From Mimachlamys varia (taxonomy: Eukaryota > Mollusca > Bivalvia > Pectinida > Pectinidae): DNA of 64,000 nucleotides. Below, piece after piece: positions 25,201-37,200 of the stretch. Each line of letters begins with the position of its first letter. Within the stretch, counting starts at the first letter, position 1. The notes under the pieces are model-generated. The model did no database searches. It was given only the letters and a program-made list of their open reading frames with translations, and had not been told where the DNA came from. The stretch covers positions 5,838,001 to 5,902,000 of the forward strand of contig OX392534.1 of NCBI GenBank assembly GCA_947623455.1, in the 5' to 3' direction. The position numbers and the translations under genes are program-made.

Positions 25201-28200
25201 CAACACATTTATATCTCCACAGAGCTGTGTGACATGGTTTCACAACATATAACATCACAGCCTGTTATGTGCAGTTTGTGCTTCACATTTTATTGATTTG
25301 ACTAGCTTGCTCTACACACCACATAATATGATGTATCTTTCTCTTTAGCAGAAAAGAGGAAGGTTTAGGGGGGGGGCACCAAAGGGGGGATGGGGGATAC
25401 CAGTATATTTGCTGAAGGTGTCATTGTCATACTCCTCCAGTATATAATATCAAAAAATATTTGAAATAAAACATAACTATAACTCGAATGATACAGTAAG
25501 CAATATCTTGAAATGATATTTCAAGGGTTTGGTCTGGCTGATGCAGAGATGCTACAATTAAATTCTGTTTTTGCTTGAAGATGAGATGTAAATATAATAG
25601 GCCACACTCGAAAAAAACCAGTAATACAAAGCAAATTTTGAGCATCGGTGCTATCAAAGGGAAGATCATTTAAATTGATCATTACCTAATTACAGGAGGG
25701 AACATTATATATAATTGTCATATTAACGGAGTAAATTGTTACTAATTACAGGAAGGAACAATATGTATAATTTACATACTAATGCATTGCATTGTTACTA
25801 ATTACAGGAGGGAACACTGGTCCATGTTCTCCACCATGTCATGTTGGCAACAGTTACTGGACATTACCAAGAAAGAAAGTCGCGACCACGGAGTGATGAG
25901 TGAGATCTGTAACAACCAGCTCGTCCAGAGAATGGGCCACATCATCGACAACTCACAGAGGATCTACCGCAGGGTATGTATGGCCCGTGGGGTGAATACA
26001 CAATCCTTACTACAGGGTATCTATAGCCCGAGGGGTGGGTACACAATCCTAACTATAGGGTATGTATGGCCTGAGGGGTGGGTACACAATCCTAACTACA
26101 GGGTATGTAAGGCCTGAGGGGTGGGTACACAATCCTAACTACAGGGTATGTATGGCCTGAGGGGTGGGTACACAATCCTTACTACAGGGTATGTATGGCC
26201 TGAGGGGTGGGTACACAATCCTAACTACAGGGTATGTATGGCCTGAGGGGTGGGTACACAATCCTAACTACAGGGTATGTATGGCCCGAGGGGTGGGTAC
26301 ACAATCCTAACTACAGGGTATGTATGGCCTGAGGGGTGGGTACACAATCCTAACTACAGGGTTTGTATGGCCCGAGGGGTGGGTACACAATCCTAACTAC
26401 AGGGTATCTATAGCCCGAGGGGTGGGTACACAATCCTAACTACAGGGTATGTATGGCCTGAGGGGTGGGTACACAACCCTAACTACAGGGTATGTATGAC
26501 CTGAGGGGTGGGTACACAATCCTAACTACAGGGTATGTATGGCCTGAGGGGTGGGTACACAATCCTAACTACAGGGTATGTATGGCCTGAGGGGTGGGTA
26601 CACAATCCTTACTACAGGGTATGTATGGCCTGAGGGGTGGGTACACAATCCTAACTATAGGGTATGTATGGCCTGAGGGGTGGGTACACAATCCTAACTA
26701 CAGGGTATGTATGGCCTGAGGGGTGGGTACACAATCCTAACTATAGGGTATGTATGGCCTGAGGGGTGGGTACACAATCCTTACTACAGGGTATGTATGG
26801 CCCGAGGGGTGGGTACACAATCCTAACTACAGGGTATGTATGGCCTTAGGGGTGGGTACACAATCCTAACTATAGGGTATGTATGGCCTGAGGGGTGGGT
26901 ACACAATCCTAACTACAGGGTATGTATGGCCCGAGGGGTGGGTACACAATCCTAACTACAGGGTATGTATGGCCCGAGGGGTGGGTACACAATACTAACT
27001 ACAGGGTATGTATGGCCTGAGGGGTGGGTACACAATCCTAACTACAGGGTATGTATGGCCTGAGGGGTGGGTACACAACCCTAACTACAGGGTATGTATG
27101 ACCTGAGGGGTGGGTACACAATCCTAACTACAGGGTATGTATGGCCTGAGGGGTGGGTACACAATCCTAACTACAGGGTATGTATGGCCCGAGGGGTGGG
27201 TACACAATCCTAACTACAGGGTATGTATGGCCTGAGGGGTGGGTACACAATCCTAACTACAGGGTATGTATGGCCTGAGGGGTGGGTACACAATCCTAAC
27301 TACAGGGTATCTATAGCCCGAGGGGTGGGTACACAATCCTTACTACAGGGTATGTATGGCCCGAGGGATAGATACACTAGGGTATGTAGGATTAGTAGGA
27401 AATGGGAGGGGGGACTAGGGTAAGTAAGGTGGGGAGACTAGAATAAGGAGAGGTTGGAGATGAGATTAAGAGTTTTGAGGGAACTAGTGTGAGAAGATAT
27501 AGAACTAATAGGTATTCAGTGAATTCTGCCACACATACTAAAGTTCATAGAGTCAAGGTCATCGGATGGGAAGAAGAGTGTGTGAAACTTGTGAACAAAA
27601 AAAAAAGGAATGACATTTATGAAACTCAAAGTGATACGGAAACAAGTGATTATGGTGTCATTTTCAGTTTAAAAGGAGTATTACAAAATTTTAAGTTAAT
27701 GTTTCAATTAAATGCACTTAAACCCTTGAGAAAAAAACTTAAATTGCTGGAATTTTTCAACTTTCATGTAAATGTCAGTGTCGTGTAATGCACTAAGTAG
27801 ATGGCCCTATAATATTGGGATGTGATGACAACTCTTGAGGGCATTTATTAGATGTTCCTGACCCTATATTATACAATTTGACCCTATACCAAATGTTAAA
27901 TACATATATACTGAACTAACTTTTTATTTCAGTGTCGAGATATTGGTGTTGAAAGCCATGAAGACATAATGAAAACACTTACAGAATTACAAAGTGTGAG
28001 TAGACCCAGATATCTTCGGAATGTCCAATGTATGCGTCATATATTTTAACCAAATGCAAGTTGCAATCTTGTCATCCTCTGGTCACTCCCTTTACTCATT
28101 CACCCTGTAATTAAAATGAACTATTCCAACCTTTGAATTGGAAAAGTTAAATCGTGTCTTCAGGGGAGAGTTAAAATTGCGAGTTGACCAGGATATTTTC

Positions 28201-31200
28201 TTACAAATGCAATCTATATATATATAAGTCACACTTCCCGCATCCAAAAGAATTTTTTTTAGATAATTAAGATGTACATGATAAGAGTTTTAGATATCAG
28301 GTTTCAAGTACCAGAGCTCATACACAAAGTTTGCCCTGTCTAATTGGGTATGCAGACAAATGTGTGGCTAGGGAGTTTTGACAATATCAAAACATACATT
28401 TGAAGTATAAAAATACATGCTTTTGAAGTGAAGTTCTGTTTTTGAAGGACGTTCAATCGTAGAGATGTCAACATTTGATGTAATAAGATGAAACGTAATT
28501 GCTGCAGTGTACGTGTGTCTGATGTTAATGTTGGCCCAGGAAACTCAAATCAGCAGGAAAACAAAACCTGAAACACAAACCTCGCACAGTCCTGATCTAC
28601 ATCAGGCCAGACTTATCAAACACACACAAGACATTGCTACCTAAACCTGCACTTCATACAAAATCAACCAAACAAAACTAAAAAACCAATAGCATGAAAA
28701 ATTCAAGATGTTCTCATGAAAGGAATAGTTTTGTATTCCCTTCTCAAGGCTCCAAGCATTAAACAGACCTTTCTAAACCAAAAGATCTGTAATCTAAGCA
28801 TAGACATAAAATGTGGCTTCTTCAGCAGGAAGTTAAATGTCGTAACAACAGGCCCTTTTGACCTTTTGTTTAGGCTGTAAGAGCTGACATTTGGAGTTGG
28901 TCAGCTTTTAGGAGATAAGGCTTTGTTTACTAGGGTGCATTAAATTGCAATGTGCATGTGTACACATGGTGCACACAGCTCACAATAAAAACATAATTAG
29001 ATACACATTACCATCTGGTGCTGTCTAGGGGGCACTGCCTTTAGTCTACATTACTGGCGAGTCATAGCATTTGGTTTTGTTTAATTTGTAGTCTGAAAGT
29101 GATAAAGGCACGAGTATTTTAAGGCAAAAACGTTTTTTGGAGTGGCAAATTATTTTCATAGTTGTATGAACATGTAATGTGGCAGAAGGAAAAAGATCAA
29201 TGAAATGAGGTCACACTTTTCTATATGTATGATAAGTTTAACTTCAAAAGTGATTGTCCTTTGTGGTCCTTCCTTTCCTTATGGACATGTATATACGTAG
29301 CAAAAAAAAGAACAATTTGTTCCATAATCAGACGTGTTTAGTTTGTGTACTATATGTATACAGTCACTGTTCCCTGTGTTAAGTTCTACACTCTTTGTGT
29401 CCTGGTGTTTATGTACTATATGTATACAGTCACTGTTCCCTGTGTTAAGTTCTACACTCTTTGTATCCTGGTGTTTATGTACTACAGTCTTCGTGTCCCT
29501 GTGTTAAGTACTACAGTCTTCGTGTCCCTGTGTTAAGTACTACAGTCTTCGTGTCCCTCTGTTAAGTACTACAGTCTTCGTTTCCCTGTGTTAAGTACTA
29601 CAGTCTTCGTGTCCCTCTGTTAAGTACCTGGTACTACAGTCTTCGTTTCCCTGTGTTAAGTTCTACACTCTTTGTGTCCTGGTGTTTATGTACTATAGTC
29701 CTGAAATGCTGAGCACTACCCATATCCTTTGTTTGCTTGCCTGAACCCTGACATTCATTAATGCAGTGTATAACATGCACCATATCCTGCAGTATCCCTA
29801 GAGAGCTGTATAGCCCTTGGATATGTGATGTAACACAAAAGCTAACAGTAGAATCAGCTGGGGAACATTGTATGTGATGTAACATCATTGGGTTTTACAT
29901 GCTAAGGGAGAATTGGTTTAGGGGGTCAATAAAACTCAATAAATTTGTAATTTACTGTGTACTTTACCTAATTATAGCTGTTGACTCTGTATGGGCTTTC
30001 TTAGCAGTTCTTGTGTGTGAACATAATAGTTCTGACCCAGATACGACAGACTGGGTTAATTTGTCTGTAACATAAATGATGAAGTAGGCAATGATAGTAG
30101 GTCTGATGTCACATAGAAGCAATTAAAGAATCTCTTTATCGAGATACTGAATATTTGGTAATGTATTCATTACTTTTCAAAATTGTATGTATCACACAGT
30201 CATACTGTAAAATGATAAAAAATCTTTGTCAAGATACTGAGCTAAAGTCTTCATAAACTTCCCTGTGGTAGCTGCCATTCTGACCTACAATTACATGAGA
30301 AGCCTTGCTATGTTTTCTGCATTTTGTATGCAGATACATATTGGGAAGGATAAAGTTTGGTAGAAGTTTTGGCTTTTGGTGGTTGAGAAAAATAAATGTA
30401 CCTAAAATAATTGTCACTCATTCCTGACCGTTTCACTACTGCTTCAGATGAAATCAGGTCACCTTTCAATAAATGGTACTAGGTATGCTATGCTTGTTGA
30501 TATGACCTTGCCCCTGCTATATTGTTTGTATGCTATTTTCCCCCTTCTATACTGTTGAAGCATGGCCCCTTGCTATATCATTGAAATGACTTTGGCCTTT
30601 GCTATACTGTTACTATGACCTTGTCGCATGTTATACTGTTGATACTGTTGATATGACCTTGCCCTTTGCTATACTGTTGATATGACCTTGCCCTTGCTAT
30701 ACTGTTGCTATGACTTTGCCTATACTGTAATAATAATTTTGACACGACCTTGACCTATGTTTCAGGCTATGAAGACATACCATACATACCAGTCAGAAAG
30801 TAAACAGGCCGAGGCCAAACTCAAGGCTGTGGAAACGCAGAAATCCAAACTGGAGGTTCAGCTCTCCGGCAAAAATGTCTCAAATAACCGCAAACTTAAA
30901 AGCTTTATGCGTCAGACTGAGAAGGTGAGTTGGGCCTGTTTAAGTAATATAACAGTTTTAAAGGACACTAAGTGTATATATGAATTCAGTGTAACTCCAC
31001 TTTACACCATCTTAGATGTATTGTTACACAAGAGGCATGGCAGTCTAGTGGTAGGAAGCTGGGCTTCTCATGATTGAAGGATTGTGGTTCAAGTCAAAGC
31101 ACAGCACTTTTCTGTATCCCTGAGCAAGATACTTTCCTGTTTACATGTTTTTTCAAAAGTCTCCTCGGCTATAGATGAGTATGTGGTTTGACAGTGCTAG

Positions 31201-34200
31201 AATGGTTGAATGCCAACTTTGAGCGCCAAAATGGCAGCACAGACTGTATACTCACCAGGACTTTGAGAACTGTATTGGCAGACAGTGGCAAATGCCCAAT
31301 ATCCATGGATAATGATTTGTGAACCACTTTGAGCTTTGAAGTAGATTGTGTTAAAACAGGGTATGTAAAGACCTCATTTAAGTAATATTATCATTTATTC
31401 ATATAGGGTAAGTACCAAGATATTTTAATTTGGTAAATTAAATACAAGATTTATCATTATTTGCAGGAAACATATTGTTTACAACAATAGATAAATTGAA
31501 ATATATGTGGTCAGCCATTTCAAATTCTGAATGAAATTGAGAATCACAGTATAGATTATTGGTCAAAACAGAACAATGACCGATTTCAAGGTCGTGAGAG
31601 AAAACAGAGTCAACAATAAAGAAACAGGATTGTAGAATGTGCATTGATGAAAACAACATGATCTTACAGAAAGTTCTTGAAAAGAAAAGGTCATTTGGTT
31701 TGGCTATCTTAAATTGCAATTTCCAATTTTAGCAAAATTGAAAAAAAGTCAATTGAATTTATCAGAAGTAAGGCTTTTGAAGTATGCAATGCTTCTTTAA
31801 CCTCAAAGATGATGAAAACAAGAATTTACGTGTAGGTTACTATTTTAGGGATTAGATAAGTCTGTATCTCTGTGAGGGTGACCTTTATATTACAATAAGG
31901 TCACTGAGCAAAGTTGTACATGGATGGGATGAACCAGGGTAGCCTGGGCTTTCACAAATAGATCTCTTTACCTCATCTATCACACTAGGGTATGGGAATG
32001 AACTTGCTCACACCGGTAGAATGCCGGGCGAGGGTTATAAATAGATTATACACTGTATTACAAGTTGATGGTAAAAACACGTGCTCTGACAGATTCGCTA
32101 TGTTTTTCTGTGGTGAAACGATAACCAACTTTCACACACACAAATCACCTATAAACAAAAAACAGATGTAAACAAACTGGTAAATGTACTGTGATGCACT
32201 AAATCTGTTACGGTTTTGTTCCAATTTGGGTACAATTACAGCAGTTCATTGAAAGCATTCTAGTTCTGTTTTAAAAAAATGAAATAATGTAGGTTTTTGA
32301 CTGAGATTTAATACAGTATAGCTTGTCTAAACCAGTCCCTGTCTAATCCGAATCCCTGTCTATTTCGGTCTTACAGTTCAGTCCCAATATTTTCTTCTGA
32401 AATCATGTCCAACCTCTACAAACCAGACACCTTTGTAAACTGACTAAAAAATTGGTCCCAATGACATCCGGTTCAGACAAGTTACTCTGTATAAGGAATT
32501 ATGTATAAGGAATTATGCTTGAATCAACAGGTTTGTCACTGGTGATCAAAATAATACTTACATTAAGTCATGTGTTTAGCTTTGTATACATATATTTGTT
32601 ACTAATCCTTCCTTATTATCACATGTTTAATGTTCTATTTCTCATCTTCAGAGGCAAGCCAAATACTCTGAGAACAAATTGAAGGCGCTGAAAGCGAGGA
32701 ATGACTACCTTCTGTGTATAGAAGCAGCTAATGCTGCTATCAACAAGTACTTCTCCGACGACATATCCGACCTGATGGACGTAAGTGTATACGTAGTGGT
32801 CTAGCTAGGAGGGGTTTGTTATAGAATTTTATCTCAAATCAACTACAGTGCATTCCTCTTTATAGCATGTTGCATTTGTCAGACAAAAACATCATATTAC
32901 AGGAATATGCCATTAAAAGGAACATATTTTTTTCCACTAAATCTAGTGCATTTCCAATCTCCATAGCTAATAGTAAGCTATTCAATGTATATATGAAGAC
33001 GTTTCAATCTATAGATAACATTATATCAGTAAAAAATCATTATTTTGGTTATTTTTTATTATTTATGCAATATTTTGTACACATTTTATCTTAATTCATT
33101 GGAAATGACATCATTTTCTGGATATTTCATGTAAATGATTTAAAATAAAAAACATGATATTAAGAGGAATTCACCTCAGAATATGTGATATTAACTGAAT
33201 AAAATTACATAGATTATATTATAGAGGGAAAATTGGTGATTGGGAAAAACATATTATAAGGAGGAATGTGATATTAACAGGAGAGATATTAAGTGGAATC
33301 CACTGAATTGTAAAACATTGTTAAACTGCTGTCATGTTTGTCCAGCATAATTTTGACATTAGGAATGGGTTTGATGATATGAGCTGGCAAATTATTTTAA
33401 ATGTGCTATATCAATGTAATACTGTCTTCATTTATTTATTTGGTATAGTTTTGAGAAAAAGAACTTAATATTAAAGAAAGTAAGCATTCATTCCAATTAT
33501 ACAAAATGTAGTAGGTTCCTCTCATCTGATCACATTATGTTTTCAATCATCAATGTTTTAAGTTTTTACAGACTCTGCTACTGTTAACCTTTTGTAGTTG
33601 TTCAATATTTCACAACTGTTTGTTTAGAACTGACTCGCTGGAGTCAAATATCTTGAGTTACAATTTCTATTTATTTTGGAAAATCTTCCCATAGAGTTTT
33701 GAGTGTTACTACTAATAAAGAGTTGTAAATGTAATTTGACATTTATATAACACTATGAGGTGAAGAGTGATAGGTGAAGCATGGATGCTTAAGTAACAAT
33801 CTCAAAATATTCATTATGGTTTTATTTTTGCAATTGTTCACGCAAATTAAAACCCAACACAAATGTTCGCATCTATGTAGTATACATGATATAAATCCTT
33901 GTTGCTCTGGCAGTGTATATAAATCCTTGTTGCTATGGTAGTGTATATAAATCCTTGTTGCTATGGTAGGGTATATAAATCCTTGTTGCTATGGCATTGT
34001 ATATAAATCCCTGTTGCTATGGCAGTATGTGTAAATTCCTCTCTCTGTGGCAGTGTATGGACTTTGGATACCACAACTCGGTGAAGAACTCCATGCTGAT
34101 GTACCAGAACCTTCACAAGAACCTAAGTAGGTGTCACCAGCAAAGCGTGGACATCGTACAAAAGTGTGTCGCTGAGCTGGACGCCCAGGCAGACAAACAA

Positions 34201-37200
34201 CGCTTCATTGAGCTCCAAAATGCTGCCTTCATGCTGCCAAAAAAGTTTGAGTTTCAGCCATGTAGGGGGGACGAGGTAGGTTCTTGTTCTTGGTTGACAA
34301 GGAAGTAAAATTCACAATAATCTGATTTTATTCCCTGTAAAAACTATGAAATACATTGGTAGTTACTTTAGTCACATGTGATCTTGACACAAGTTTAAAT
34401 AAAATAAGTGGGACTCGCCCTGTAATTTTACCAATATCACAGGTACTTTTATAGAGTTATATGTGACCAAAACATTGTGAACTGAAAAACCTTCAGTTTG
34501 GTGTACTAACATTATTTTATACATGTTATTGTTGTACAATAAAGTTCAAACTGAATCCTGTTGAACTCTTCAGTTTTGAGATGTTATTATTGTACTATCA
34601 TTGGTATATTTATACATAATATAGGTTACTTTTCACATTGTGTCATTTATTCTGTTATCCAGGATGTAATATTAGATCTTATTTATAACTGAATAATAAT
34701 TCAAAACTTATTAACAACTTGATGTGCATTTTACAGGTCCAACAAATTAGTGCTCAAAAACCTGTACAGGACGATATCCTCCAACGTCATCGTGCCATAC
34801 AAGAACGTCTCGTGGACCTTCGACTAGAAAATGATGAGGTAGGTAGCTGTGTTGTCGCTGTAATACACACGCAAATTAAAAAGAAACAAAAATTTATCAA
34901 GCAAAATTAATGGTTGATGATTTTTGGTGTCTTTAGTGACTTATGATTCCAGTGTATAACAACATTTGCAAGGAGGCTTACACAAACATTCCGCTGCCTT
35001 CCAAATACAACCACACAACACACTAGACTGGCTCCCGTCTCTAGAAAAGTATACTGATATTGAAAAAAAAATTGTCAAATAATTTTGATCACTTGCTTGT
35101 CCGATTCTAAGTTTGAAACAAGGGGGAGATAAGCTAGTAGTAAAATAAAATAGAGAAATTTTCTATTGAAACTAAGGGGCTGGTAGCCAGTCTATCAACA
35201 CACACTTGGGTAACATTCACCGGGAGGCCGTCCTTAGCTGATCTTAGCTGTTAATAGGACACAGAAACAATCAAACCAACCTTATGTTTTACAGACATGG
35301 AAGACACTGGAGGCCACGGAGAAATCACTCAACGACAAAATCAACGTCGCCGACTATGATGTCTCAAGCTTCTTTGTGGACGAGAATCAACCACCACGCT
35401 CACCTCACGAAGCGGCCAAGCTCCGAGGAGACAGACTGGAGGTGGAGGGCTTCTACTTACAGGTAATGGTTTATGCTTGTGTAGAAAAGTGGAGAGAGAG
35501 AGATTGGAGGTGTAGGGCTTCTACTTACAGGTAATGGTTTATGCTTGTGTAGAAAAGTGGAGAGAGAGAGATTGGAGGTGTAGGGCTTCTACTTACAGGT
35601 AATGGTTTATGCTTGTGTAGAAAAGTGGAGAGAGAGATCAAAGGAGGGTAGGAGATCGGGGGGGAAGGAGAGTCATAGAGGAGGAGATGGAAGGTGGTCA
35701 GAAGGATTAGGTCACTGTGTCATACAATTTGTGGTTAGGGAAAAACAATCTCTGACCAGTTAAAACTATAGTTAATTTGTAAAAAAAAATACTTTTTTTA
35801 TTAAGAGATCGAATATTTTCTGTTCATAGGTTATTGATTTGTTGAAATATCTTTGATATGAATTTTAACTTGCAGAAATTCCGGTCCTACACATTAAGCT
35901 GCAACAGAATATCACGACTGCAGGCGAAACAAAGTGCAATACAGAAATCTGTTGGCGACAATCTGTCAAACACCGGGTAAGTTTCCGTAATCATTACACA
36001 AACACCGGGTAAGTTTCCGTGATCATTACACAAAAATAGAAAAGTCTCAGTTATCATTACAAAAACCATGGATAAGTCGTTACACCAAGCTTTAAACAGA
36101 CACCAACACAATGCTCTCCTTTAAATGTTTTCTGGATTAACGTATTTCAGTATCATCTTTTTATTTTGTAACAGATTTAAATCAAACTTTTTACATTTTG
36201 TAGCTGTTTGGAACATGATAATATCAATAAAGATGTCTTTTTGGTTTTATAGGCGACCCCCATCATTACCACCCAAGCCAAAAAAGCGGAGAATAGGGCG
36301 GAGTCAAATGGTGGGACAACCCAAGTTGTTCGGGGGCAGTCTGGAGGAGTACATAGAGGTGAGGCTTTCACTTCTGTCTTCTTGTCTCCTTTGTATATGA
36401 CGGGAGACGTATTGTCTTCATTCTGATTCTTCTTCCAATGCAATGATATAAGTTCTTATCAGGACCATCACTTTTAAATGATAAAGATACCTTGATACAT
36501 CTTTTAGTATATACCTGTATTACCAGTAGCCATATTACTATGTTGTTAAATCACTGTGACCTTGACCTCGGTTAAAAAAGGGTAGCGTTGCTCCGACATA
36601 CACACAGTCAAACCTTGTTGTCACATAGTGGGGGGGACTGTTTCAAATCTTAGAATTTTCTGAGTATTCGAGTTAAGCAGGTTCGAATATTGGGTATGAA
36701 GTTGGACCGAGGAAATACTTATTTGAGTGGTTATGTAGCTTCTTCCAAGGACAGACATGTCTGATCAGTTATGAAGTCTGGCTACATTTACAGTACAATC
36801 TGCTGGTAATGATATTCCTTTCACATTTCAGGCTACTGGTAATGATATTCCACTGATTATCAGGAGCTGTATACGAGCCATCAACCTTTATGGTGAGTTC
36901 TTACAAAGGAAAAGCTTCACAACTTACCAGGAAGTCTCACTTTCTTACTAAGCTGGTAACATCTACAATGTCACTTAACTAAATGATTGTTTTCATTGAT
37001 GATGAAATTTTTCCTTATAACGGAGATAGCTCATTTATATCTGGTAGTGTACTTTCTGGTATCTATGACTGATCAGCATAAGTCACAGGACCTGTTGATT
37101 TTATCAGTGATGTTACTTATTGACTCTGTTTCTACCTGCACAGGTATGCACCATCAAGGTATATTCCGTATCTCAGGTGCTCAGGTAGAAATCAACGAAC

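Noticed and set aside
25970..27376. CRISPR-like regular array
   Set aside because: No unique spacers: units are directly adjacent and near-identical, in an animal intron. It is a minisatellite.
27489..27788. Open frame of 99 residues in intron 2 as an extra exon
   Set aside because: Exons 2 and 3 already join in phase and match the family without a gap. This frame has low-complexity Lys/Asn composition and no flanking splice pair.
36125..36252. Upstream extension of exon 10 as coding
   Set aside because: The in-frame stretch before 36253 is T-rich and hydrophobic by composition. TTTTATAG|GCGACC is a normal acceptor and the joined phase is correct only from 36253.
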